In this document: positions 32,780 to 44,099 of the stretch, piece by piece
Numbering within the stretch: the first letter of the stretch is position 1
How the letters are laid out: each line of letters begins with the position of its first letter
Source: Harmothoe impar
Taxonomy: Eukaryota > Annelida > Polychaeta > Phyllodocida > Polynoidae
Assembly (NCBI GenBank): GCA_947462335.1
Contig: OX381709.1
Span: forward strand, 82,460,622-82,524,621
Direction of reading: 5' to 3'
DNA: 64,000 nt
Program-made: the position numbers and the translations under genes
The notes under the pieces: generated by a model
What the model was told of the DNA's origin: nothing
Seen by the model: the letters and a program-made list of their open reading frames with translations, nothing else
The model's database searches: none

Positions 32780-35700
32780 GGCATAAGAAATGTGGGATAT
32801 GGCTAAATACTATGTCTCAATAGTGTGGACGCATGCAGCATTGATGCTATCATTTCCACTTCAGCCAGAACTATGTATAAAAGGCCAGTACAGAAATACC
32901 AGATATACCACAGACCAAGTCCCCCAGGTTATGCAAAACCAATCCCATTGGCCACATTGGCTATTTGCTGTCTGGTGAACCCAGCCAATAAACTGTAGGG
33001 TGGAGGAAAAAAGTTGGTCCAGCTGGGACCCTGAAGCCCCCTAGACCCCACTCTCCACACAAGCTAAAGGAATATTGCTACTCAACTTGTGTTTCATTTA
33101 CTCACAACATTTGCTAGACTGTCTATCATGTCCTGTATTGCACCACAGCATACTTATGACTATAATTATCTCTTTTAGATAAAAGCTCATATGCCGTATG
33201 ATGGATAAAGCAAGCAGACATGACAAAAAGTCAATTTTCACTGGTAATCTGTGCAATGTCTATGTCCTGAATTGTCATTATATTGTCTTAAGCCATTTTC
33301 ATAACAATATTGCCTCCTATCTCAGGCGTTTTGCTACTCCCCAACTCCTAGATACATATGGCCATAGAATGCCTATCAGAGTCTCAGGCTGGTCCATTTA
33401 AAGACATATTTCAATTAAAACATTTTGATATGCATGGAGTAGCTTTGCAGTAGCGGTGGAGACCAGACACTGTGGTATCCTCCTGAGTAAGCCATAATAG
33501 TTTAGGTTGTATTGATTGGTTCGGCTGCCAGCTAAATAAATCTTTTGACCTGAGAGCAACACCCAAGGAAATTGGGAGGGTTCAATCTACTGTAGAATAA
33601 GGAAATGTCATGGCGCAAAACAAATAGATTTTTACTACTGGAAAACTGAAATCAAAGAAGTACTAGAGATAAAATCCTTTCACTATCTCTATAATAGTGG
33701 TTTATAATGCAATACCTTTACTCATTTATTGATAAACCTACTCCCTGACTATCAACAATCCATAGTCCACAGCTTGTTCATATAGGCTCATATCAGTAGC
33801 ATAATACATGGTAAACACTGCTTACTGCACTGGGTGTGATTGTGTACATTCATTTATTATTCATGAGCCATGTGTGAGGCATATGGTCCTGTGTAAATTC
33901 AGATAAATATCTGTCCCACGTACACATATAAAATGCAGATAGGCAATTATATGAGCATGAAGAGGATCCTATCTGTCAACAAAAGGATGATGAATAGGAT
34001 GAGATGATAAACTAACATTGCTTTATGCAACCCCATAATGATCAAACACTGCATGGTCAAACTTGGATTAATCATATTTGCTGACTTGATATAGTTTGTA
34101 GAATTTATTACAAGGTTAAATGTAGAACATGAACTGAACATACATCAAATGTTGATTGTGTTAAGTCTTGAGCACTTTAGTTATAGAGTTGATATAGGAA
34201 AATTAACCCAAATGTACCAGTTTGGTATGCTGTGTACTTTACTGCTATCAAAAGTGTTTCCAGTCCTATAAGCAATACGCAATAATAAGAGTAACAAATA
34301 CACTTATTTTTATTAGATTGGTTAATGCATTATGTATGAGCAGCAGAGCCTACATGGCAAATGTAATTAGAAAAAATATTGTAGTGGATCTATCAGTGTG
34401 TGGATGTGAAATAACTGTATTTTTGATCAAACAATAGACTGTAAACAGGAAAATATATTTCAAAAAAGTCATTGCCACAGTTTACTGTATTCTCTCTGTC
34501 TACTGTATCAAAATTGCTTTTGCCACTGTATCAAAACTCCATTAGGTACTGCGAATACTCACCTGATAGAGAGGTGCTGCTATTGCCTGTGCTATTGGCC
34601 TCCTGCAGTCATGATAACCAATTACGTGAACTTATAATATGACCCATGATCCCCGGCTAATACCACCCTCCATATTTGCCCATCATGGAGGTAGTTATGA
34701 CAGGCAATCTCACTGGTGTTACCGGTGATATTACAACATAGTTATTTGACCCTAGACCCAGGGGTTTTATAACTAATGTCCCTGGACACACATTGTAGAG
34801 GAAGAGTATAATTCTCCTACTCCCAGGTGTGTGCCAGGGGGCTTCCATAAAGCACTCAGGCTGCAGGAGCGGATGTATCCCCTACCAGGCTCTCTGGTGC
34901 TATTGACCACTGGCTATAGCTAGAATCAATAGGCCCCATAGGACTTTAAGGGGTGGAGGTGGTGTAGACAGCCTCAGAGGTGGAGTCTGGTTAGGGGTGA
35001 AGATCACATTCTAGCAGTACTAAGGGTAGAGCCATGACTAATTGGATGGAATGGAATTATGAGCCACATTATCTCAGAAGTACACTGTGCCACATTGGAC
35101 CGATATTTGAGTATATATACAAATTATAATGGTTTTTTTTGTGTGACAACAGTACATGAAACAATCATGTGCATATATAACTAAACAGTGTTTTTCTGCT
35201 CCATTTAAGTGTGACCCTTAACTTTTAATCGCCATTTTGGTTAGGAAGCTCCTCCTGATTGAGTAAATCATGCCTGCCTCTAGACTGTCACTCATGCTGC
35301 TAATAGATCCATCTTCCCCCATCATGGTGTACCCTGTGTGTTAGGCTGGTCTAGCAGGAACATATATTGCTACAGTACAGCGTTGATGTGTGAGATACAT
35401 GTGCTGATTGAGATGGCTGTGATATAGTACTATCGTAAACAGCCAGAAGTAAATTATGGTCAAAAAGGTATTAACAAGGTATTGGCAAATTCAGGAGCAG
35501 CAGAAATAGCCTGCCCAATATATTTAAGGAAATATGATAGTCAAAGCCCATCTGAGGTTCAACTTTAACGTTATGTTTATGAACCTTTTGCCACAATATG
35601 GAGCCATAGAGAAACATTGTATAACGTTTTTTGTTTACTGGGAGGCAATATCTGACCATCCTCTGCAACAAACCAGCAATGTCCAAAACCAAAATGGAAG

Positions 35701-36370
35701 CTGTCTGGTTTGCATTAAGATGGTATGAAGCTAGATATCACTTGTGTGCTGTTTAGAACAGCTTTACAACAGTTCTAGATCAACTATTGGAACAAGACTT
35801 GGCTAGCGATGGATCTAGGTCCCTTATAGCATGCCCCAACTGGCCAGCAAGAAAGGGTGAATGAGGACTGGGTCCCAGGTTGAGTTGCAAACCACTGACT
35901 TGAATAACTAACCAGTTGCACATTTCAATCCAAACCAAAACCAGGCCAAACCGATTCCGGTAAAACTTGTGGAAATTGAGCAATAGACCTACCGCCATAG
36001 AGAGAGGGTTTGAGGAAAAGCATTTGTATTTGATATTCTGTCCAGATGTGCTCATTCCCTCGAGTTACACTTTTTGGTCAGTGCTGAAATAAAAAGATTG
36101 GCACACAGAAATAGTTACAGGAGGTTGCAGACACATTGCAGGCAGCTGTAAGAATATTCTCACATTTTCTCTCAGAATCTCTTTGATCCAATTAGTTCCT
36201 CCAACTCAGGATTGCTGAAGCAATATTTTGTTGAATGTTTAAGAAAGGATTTAGTGCCAAGAAGGATTTATAGGTTATAATGGATGGGGAGAGCTGATTG
36301 AGCAGACCATAGATGCCACTATATAGGACTGGGATTGTGTGCAGTCAGAGTGTTCTGGAGATCACATAAT
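32780..36370 (+). repeat. Duplicated unit, copy A, right-central segment
   Basis: Matches B 57720-62255, where B carries two extra insertions (59754-60138 and about 60722-61329). Frames such as 34657-34848 exist in both copies but differ at about 11 of 60 residues, so there is no sign of coding constraint. Includes a fossil half element at 35569-35642. Confidence 0.85.
35569..35642. mobile_element. Fossil half of an AACGTT element
   Basis: AACGTTATGTTTATGAACC at one side and ATAACGTTTTTTGTTTACTGGG at the other resemble the right end of the CCCAG elements. The same remnant is in B at 61439-61512, so it is older than the A/B duplication. The left end is not recognisable. Confidence 0.5.
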
Positions 36371-36378
36371 TGTCTATA

Positions 36379-36823
36379 TGTGACCCGTTTTAACGAAATG
36401 GGTCGGAAGTCGCACACTTAAGAGCCTAGATATGGGCATTTTAAGTAGCATAGTGTGGAAAAAATATTATTTTTGAAAAATGAGTTTTTAACATTTTTCT
36501 AACGTATGCATGGTAATCTTATGGAATAATAAGGTACAAACTAGATTTCAACTCCCATTATTCCCAAAATGATGGCCATATGATTTATAATTGTATTGTA
36601 TAATATAGTTAATATCTAATTTAAATGTTAATTATCTTATTTTAATTAAATTTCATTTAATTCAACAAAAATGTATCAAAAATATTGCCAAAAGGTCAAA
36701 ACTGGCAAACATATTACATGTAACATATCAAATGAAAGCTCTTGATGAGCTGTATGCAAATATTGCAATAACACAACATTTTTAATATGCGACTTCCGAC
36801 CCATTTTGTTAAAACGGGTCACA
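36379..36823. mobile_element. 445-bp TGTGACCC...GGGTCACA MITE, TA duplication
   Basis: Inverted ends TGTGACCCGTTTTAAC and GTTAAAACGGGTCACA with further complementarity through GGTCGGAAGTCGCA. TA flanks both sides. B (about 62256) reads GTCTACATGTAGAC, the empty site with one substitution. TA target and inverted ends suggest a mariner-type non-autonomous element. The interior is AT-rich with no ORF. Confidence 0.85.
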
Positions 36824-37244
36824 TATGTAGACAGAAAGGCTACTCAGCCATATCAGCATTTCAAGAATGATTTAACTATTAGTAGCTAATTGGGAATGCC
36901 CCACCTCCATAGCTCAGTCATATTTCTGAACGACCCAGCTTCAGAGTGGAAAATCCCAATAGGCCTAAAGACTAGTTTCACAGATCAGTGGTTTGGTGTC
37001 TATAGATAAGTGGTTTGCCAAGTTTGTGGAACCGAAAGGTCCTTGGTTCACATTGCTCCTTTCTGGTCCCGCACCCTGGGTAGACAGAAATGATCAGTGT
37101 CCGTAATGGGTCATCTGTTCATTCGGGCTAAAAAAAAGTAATATAAAGTTCGCCACATTACTATATTGATGGATAAGAAAAAGGAGCATCCCCACACTGT
37201 GAGTCTTGTCACCAGATACTCCATGTTCTAATGAAATGCCAGGA

Positions 37245-37293
37245 TATCTATCTATCTATCTTTCTATCTTTCTATCTATCTATCTGTCTATTC

Positions 37294-37335
<42 letters not shown>

Positions 37336-37336
37336 A

Positions 37337-37428
<92 letters not shown>

Positions 37429-37445
37429 AATATATATATCTATAT
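37245..37445 (+). repeat. TATC microsatellite, copy A
   Basis: About 45 TATC units with occasional TTTC, TGTC and TATA variants. The matching array in B is at 62683-62886. Translated frames here (YLSIYLSI) are artefacts. Confidence 0.95.
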
Positions 37446-38122
37446 AAATATGTATACACTTCTAAATATGGCAATGCTCTTACAACATAAAAGACCAAGA
37501 CTAGGAAAGGTTACTCAGAATGCAGTATGCATCTATATCATGTATACATGTAATAATATTTTGTTTGGAAAGCTGTATAAATATATGGGCCTTAAAAAGG
37601 ATTAATTAAAATGATGTGATGCATCATTCATAGACAAACAGAGCCTGTCGTTTTGTGGAGGTTTAATCAGTAGAAATACCAGCCTCCTGCTATACTGTTC
37701 AATGACAAATCTAACAATACCCAGCATCAGATAGACACTCTGAATTAAAAAAACTATGTGTATCATTCAAAAAGAGGACAAACAAATAGTTTACTGTGTA
37801 TGCTCGGCCACCGGCTGTTCTACAGTGCACAAGCCTCAAGCATTGATCTTTCTGTCTAGTCCAGCTTTTAACTGATGAATAAAATGGAAATTTGAAAATG
37901 GATATCATATGAAATAGGAACAACAGTAATATGGATAGATTCATTTATAATTCAATACTTTTAACTAATGAAATTGGAACTGCCTGCATCTGCACCACCT
38001 GAAGTTAATAACAGAAAGTGAAATGAAATATAAACATGTACCCCCATCATTTTTTCATTACCTATATAAAATGCTTTTCTTCTTCTATGACTGGCCTAGC
38101 AAAAACATTTGCAATGGCCCCA

Positions 38123-38306
38123 GGCACCGTCTCCCCAGCAGCATTGATGCAGTGCACATACCAGTGTTTCTTTATGTAGATGTGTGTTATTGTAGGTACA
38201 ACACATGGGTGTGTGTCTATCATGTCAGTTGTCTCTGCCCATCACATCGTGGCTACATATACAGAGGGCCCTGTATTGAAACAGATACCTGATCACCAAT
38301 TTCCAC
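38123..38306 (-). other. 184-bp block identical in both copies; candidate exon
   Basis: Identical to B 63661-63844 over all 184 bases, whereas the 60 bases on one side differ at about one in eight and the other flank at about 4%. On the minus strand a frame includes MIDTHPCVVPTITHIYIKKH and then HWYVHCINAAGETVPGAIA. The NAAGE segment looks like the end of an Ig or fibronectin-III strand, but that is weak. A possible acceptor TTCAATACAG lies just upstream. The frame has a TGA before it and a TAG soon after. It may be an exon, a non-coding element or a conversion tract. Confidence 0.35.
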
Positions 38307-38460
38307 TGGGCAAGAATCTGCCTCCATGTCTATGATTTATCTATGATATCTATGTCTTAATCAGCCATTAAGAGCCCAATTGCTCAACTTATCCCATCAG
38401 TGTATCAAAAATGTGTGGTTTCTAAACACTGACATTTTATGCATTCTGGGTAGCTAACCA

Positions 38461-39067
38461 CTAGCGGTTAATGATATGCATAGATCCTTGGGCCAACCCC
38501 TTTCCGAAATTCCAACTTGCCCTCACACTTATTCCCAATACCTGACACATGTACAGGTTGTGAATAGCCACTCCACCGTACCCCACCCCTCAGCTATTTC
38601 ACTGGGCTGTATCACTACTGAGTACTACTCTGAAACTAAAGGCTTTTACTCTGTCAGGCTTCATTGCCTGCTGCTCGATACACTCTCGCTCCTCTCAGGT
38701 CCAATTAAAATTCCAGAGCTACTTTCAGGTGTAGTATACCCATGATGCATGGAGTGAATTGTCAGTAATGGTCACATGGTAGTGTGTTGCACAAGTGTGA
38801 TAATCTCAACTTGGTTGTGCATGGCCAAATTTTCTCAGGAGATAAGGCTCAATCGTTGTAAAATGCCCAGGGGATGGCTGACATAATTGAGCTATGGAGA
38901 CATGTCAAACGAGTCGATAAGACCCGAATCATTTCTGATCCTCATTTCCGATCCTCATTTCTGATCTGCATTTCTGCAGCTCTGACAAATTCTAATCTTC
39001 AGCCGCCACCATTTGATAAGTGGCTCTATCAATCCTAATAGTCAAAAGCTCTAAGGACATGCCATAT
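38461..39067. other. Spacer between copies A and B
   Basis: About 0.6 kb without a match elsewhere in the window; the equivalent to the right of copy B would lie beyond 64000. It contains a short triplet of TCATTTC(T/C)GATC repeats at about 38932-38975. No gene is seen. Confidence 0.5.
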
Positions 39068-39868
39068 TGATTCATGGATGAGCTGACACAGATGATTTCC
39101 TACTCCTCATAGCTCACTGTAATGACTCGTCATGTTGAACACATATCTATTTGATAATCATTAATCCTAGAGTTGTACCGTACCCATATGTCTGCCTTTA
39201 TGTAATTTGTAGTGTTTTGCCCGGGCTGTGACTCCATGCTCTGCTGATCAATCGTTTGTGTCAACATGCAGTACAGGTCAACAGACGCCATCACAGTCTG
39301 CGCCCACCCCACTGATTGTCCCATACTCTAACCATACTCCTCCATATCTGATATGTAGCAGCAACGTGTCTCTGTGTATTAACATGCAGTGCGGGTCAAC
39401 AGATGCCCCTAAAGTCTGCAACAACCTCTGCCCATCCCATACCATACACTCTCCCTATGTGCTACTTATTGATTCATGGATGGCTGACCCAAATGATTTC
39501 CTACTCATAGCTCACTGTAATGACTTGTCATGTTGAACACATATCTATTTGAAGGCCTGTCATTAACCACATGGTTGGGCCGTACCCTCATGTATACCTT
39601 TATGTAATTTGTAGTGTTTTGCCCGGGTTGTGACTCCATGCTCTGCTGATCAATCGTTTGTGTCAACATGCAGTACAGGTCAACAGACGCCTCCACAGTC
39701 TGCCCCTCCTGACTGACCCTCCTATACTCTAACCATACTCCTCCATATCTGATATGTAGCAGCAATGTGTCTCTGTGTATCAACATGCAGTACAGATCTA
39801 CAGACACCTCCACAGTCTGCATCCACCTCTGCCCATCCCATACCATACACTCCCACTATGTGCTACTT
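39068..39868 (+). repeat. About 400-bp tandem duplication, copy B only
   Basis: Units 39068-39470 and 39471-39868 both start GATTCATGGATG and contain CTCTGCTGATCAATCGTTTG and CATACTCCTCCATATCTGAT. Copy A has one unit with an internal deletion at 5922-6170. Confidence 0.85.
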
Positions 39869-41505
39869 ACCACCCTATTAATCATAGAGCTTGGCACTTC
39901 AATTATATATAAAAACGGTCGAGCAAAGTCTACATCAATGACCCTCCATCTCTGTCTGTGCGCCTCCTTCCATCCCGCACTTCCCGTTTCAAAACTCCCA
40001 ACCAACTTTTATCCCGGATTGAATTCACCTTTCTATCATTTTTTTTGCCCACACTCCTTAGACCAACACCTTCGCTCCCACTCTGTCCCCATCTCTCCGC
40101 CCCTTGGGTCCAATTGGTACAAGCCCCTGGTTAATGGCATCATACAACTCGATAGCTGAACAATCCCCAATCAGAGCCTGAGTACTTTCTTGAAGCCCTC
40201 TGGCACACATCTGGAAGTACCAGAATTAGACTGGTCCAGTATATAGAGTGTCCAGATTTCCCTATCACAGGTTAGGCATTACTACCAGTATCTACCATCC
40301 ACATGGCTCTAATCAGCAGAATCTTTAAGAGGGAATTTACTGTAGTACAGTTATCCCAGCAAAAAAACAAAAAAACATTATGCAACGTTATTTTACATTT
40401 CTATATGACTTTTTATCACAGCAAATTGTTATATAATGTAAATAACATTGTTTTGATGTAAAATAACATATTTTTGTTAGCTGGGATGACTCAATGTGCC
40501 GTATAGAGCACTGAGGACATTAGCCAGGTGAACAGGTCATAGAGCTGCCTGCAAACTACCTCCATAATAAATGAATACATATGTATGGACAGTGGTTATC
40601 CAGGGATCGTGGTAAATGTTGAGGTTAATTTGTTTCCACACTATTTGCAGTACACTCTGGGGGGAAGTGCTGTCCATGAACTTTCTACAGGTCATTGCCA
40701 ACGTTGACCACCTTTGGGGCCTCCTATACATTTGCAGTGGCACCAACATACCATAAAGCTATTTACTGATGTACCATGAAATGAAAGGCTCTCTTTTTTC
40801 TGCCTATAAACCCCATAGCGAGTAGAATGTACCACATCCCCAGCAGCTCTTGGAGGTGAATGAGAGTAAATGGGGGAGGATAGAGTACAGGCAAAAGCAC
40901 TGTAATGTATAATGGATGAAAGAGGCGGGTATGTCTGTTGTATCATCATAATCACAGCAGCAGTTACTCAACTTCTCATAACAATTACACAGAAGGAGCT
41001 GCAGGCTGCTGTGATTCATGACGACAAAAAACGTTATTCTACAATAAAAGCAGATTTGTCCACAAGAAAAGAGAAAAGTAGAAGGATGCATGTTAGATAC
41101 CATCACAGAATGCCATCACCCAGTACATCCTGTCTGTCAATGACTCCCATGTGTCTGGGTTGTCCTGGCCTTAAAAGGAACTTATCTCTTCTTTTATGTC
41201 CCCTCTTTTCTTGTGTGCCCATCTCCCAAGACACAGACACATGTATTCATCTGTAAATGTGATCTCTATTGTAGCTTTCTCAATGAATATGCCAACGCTG
41301 GAATGTCAACCATTATTCACTCTCATGTGTTTAGAAACAGGGATATTAGTCTGTATTGCCCCTATCAAAACATTTTCTTCTTTTTTTAAAACGGATGTTT
41401 TTTCAGGAGGTAAGAGTAATGTTCCTGAGGATCCTGTTTGCATTGGGCTCCTGACCGTGCTGCTACTGAATTTTTGGTGATTACATATATCTGGGCGTGC
41501 AAAGG
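39869..41505 (+). repeat. Duplicated unit, copy B, left segment
   Basis: 39869-40170 matches A1 6170-6500; 40193-41505 matches A2 9354-10661. The switch from A1-like to A2-like sequence occurs at the shared CACATCTGGAAGTACCAGAA segment near 40205. The short frames here shift between copies. Confidence 0.8.
40355..40485. mobile_element. 131-bp CCCAG MITE, shared with A2
   Basis: Same insertion, same AT flanks and same length as 9518-9648. Its presence in both A2 and B but not A1 orders the duplications. Confidence 0.85.
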
Positions 41506-43059
41506 CATCACACCACTAATATTTAAACATTATCTTTTCACTTGTGTACTGCAGAATAAGATAGGCGGCAGCATGACAAGGGTTTGCAAAAACAATAAAA
41601 TGTAGATGCATTCATGACATACATTTATATGACAACAATGTATTTCCCATTCTAGACTATACATATCTCTGACCTTGCTCTACACCGTACCTTCTTTACT
41701 TTACCCTTTAAGAAATAACATTATGCGTCATGCATACTTTGTTGCAATAATGCTTGATTTGGTTCATCATTGCAGTCCCTAGGGAGTGTATCAAGCATGT
41801 AAGGTTAGCCTGATGTACAAATGCAGAACTGGCATTCATGGATACATCATGATAACAAAAGAGCATTGTGCCCTTAACTTTAAGCAAACTAGTAGCTCCA
41901 GAACAAGTGCTACATATTTAAAAAAATAATAATATGTTGTGTTTTAATTACAAACTTCACACTGGCAAAGGATAGGGGGAATTGAATGTGGTAACTGGCT
42001 CTATCTCAATAGTCATGTCTTTTCTCAAATTTTCTGTGTAGGCGATATAAGCCTTATAAATGCTATGGATACAAGCAAACACAATTCGGAAGCAACTCTC
42101 GATGAGTAGCTTCATGGCACTAATCTTCTATCCCATAATAAACCTATAACATATTATATGGCTTCATCTAGAGGATGATGCTATAACACAGTGTTAAGCT
42201 CCCTTTGACTTCGATCAATGAGCTGCCATGTCAAATATGCCTCTACGGGAAAACTGTTCATTTACCATTACCAAGGATTCTGGAACATTAACCTCCAGAC
42301 ATTGTACCCTTGGAATAGGCATTACCCCACTTCCAAGAGTCAGGGAACAACAGTTCAGAATAATGTACTTGGAATATACCCTCAAATCGACCTGCTTAAA
42401 ACCATCAAGAGGTGCCTAAGCATATTTCCTGATGGCAATAAAAATGGTCGCTAATGGCATAAGTGGTGCCTAACCCTGAAGTGCAGCACACCCCTGGGTA
42501 CTGTGGTAGTTTATCATATTAAGTCCGTGACGTGAGTGGGTTTTATTTTGAGCGGACTCAATAAATTGGCTGTTGTGTCCTGCACCAGACAAAAACAGCA
42601 CACAAATTACCAGTGAGAATTGAGTCTTTGTGGGATGTCATGTCTGCTCATTTTATCCATAATGCAGCTTTTTACTGAGGAAGGTTTTTTGTTTAGGGCG
42701 GGATTATTTCATTCACTCAAGTCTGGCTCATGCTAGTCGACAGGGGGTGACGTCATAAAGTGGTGGCTGGTGTTTTTCACATCCTGACCTCAGTGCTTTT
42801 CTGTGTTTGAGTGGTAAATGATATTGTATGGTAAATGGATATTTGGTCGGGCAGGAGGAAAGATGAATACGAAACTCAATCTAAGAAGTCAAGGTGCGCG
42901 TAATACGAGGGTTTTTTAAACAATAAACCAATGCTAAATTTGAAATTTTCAAACCCTGTATGCAAGTTATAGGATCTTCCCAAAGTCAGGGTGTGTGTTA
43001 TAAGCAAGGTGCGGGTCATATGCGGGAATTTAGGTTAACTGTTGATGTCCAACTCAAAT
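41506..43059 (+). repeat. Duplicated unit, copy B, uninterrupted version
   Basis: B keeps, without insertions, modules that are split between A1 and A2: 41506-41886 (A2 11869), 41883-41965 (A2 13196), 42020-42430 (A1 7790-8200) and 42450-42860 (A2 13330). B about 42890-43020 has a small segment not seen in A. No gene is seen. Confidence 0.8.
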
Positions 43060-43839
43060 ACAATTGCCCCAGCTAAAGAGACAGCTGGCAAGCAAAACCA
43101 GTTGATCAAACTCATTTCCACTCATTAAGGGAGCTCTTAAAGAATCTAGTCATCAGTCTCCACTGGGGAAATTCACCATTCAACAAGGTACTCTTACACT
43201 TCTAGTGGCCAAACACTCACTGCACACATGCAAGGGCCACAAACAGACAGAGATTAGTTCCTCCTTCAGTGTTCCATCCAAACCTATGATGTGAATGTTC
43301 TTTCCTCGTCCTACAGATGTGGGATTATTTAGTCTCTTTTGTGCATAGAAATGTCTGATGGTAACAGATGCTCAATCAATCAAGCTGTACTAGATCTATA
43401 TACATGATGTATGTATACAAGTCTAGCCAATTAAATATTTGACTAATGCAATATGTAAACAGCACTCTGCTATCCTCCATCACACTCCGTCTGACAGTAT
43501 TTAATTTTATACTTTCAGATTCTGGACATACCTTGCAGAACTTACATCAGGATACTGGGAGTACAGCAGCACACAGGATATATTTAAGTCGCAGTGCTTG
43601 AGGAGGTGGCCAATACTGGTTGACCCTACATTGACCTTGGAATATTTAGCTGGTTGCCACATGACGCCTTAAGGTAAGTGAACTTGTGGTAGGTGCTACT
43701 CCTCTGCTTGCAAAATGGTAAAATACAGTGATGTACTGGATATGGCCACTGTAGCCACTGATGGCTAATGTTTATTAATTTACGCAATTAGGATTGAGTC
43801 AAGATCAATAACATGACAAGGAATGATGCATCTGTTAGA

Positions 43840-44099
43840 GTTCTGAACCCAGCAGAGAGGAGTAAAGCCTAGTTATGGTAGTTATTACACTATATTTTAC
43901 ATAATGTCCATCAGGCCTTTACAGGGCTTAGGATTTTATGTAAATCACCAAGCTCATGCAGTCTGCAGCTCCCCCTGTCTTCAGTATCAGGAACCTGATC
44001 AGGTGCAGACAGCTCTGAGGGTGGGGCCTGCTGAAAGGCTGATAACGCTATTGCATCTCATACCCCTATCTACCGTGTGTACACATCTATCACCTTCAA
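43840..44099. other. Hyperconserved block of the duplication, copy B
   Basis: Partner of 18521-18780: identical for the first 185 bp, one substitution in the rest. The flanking sequence in both copies carries several substitutions and small indels. Confidence 0.5.

Larger units (their letters stand above)
36830..38460 (+). repeat. Duplicated unit, copy A, right end
   Basis: Matches B 62256 to the window end at 64000. It includes a tRNA-like B box near 37044 (GGTCCTTGGTTCACATTG; B 62475), a GATA-type microsatellite and the hyperconserved block at 38123. The alignment is still good at 64000, so the true end of the unit lies outside the window. Confidence 0.85.

Noticed and set aside
34657..34848. 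Minus frame conserved in B (59537-59734), possible small protein
   Set aside because: About 11 of 60 residues differ and most nucleotide differences change the amino acid, so there is no sign of purifying selection.
35780..36055. Minus frame with LQLNLGPSPHSP, resembling the NPGP motif at some LINE protein starts
   Set aside because: The 2A-like core is not matched (NLGP, not NPGP), and the B counterpart changes frame context. Chance resemblance.
37206..37605. Open frames of YLSI repeats (also 62672-62926)
   Set aside because: They are translations of the TATC microsatellite, open in several frames at once, with no flanking coding sequence.
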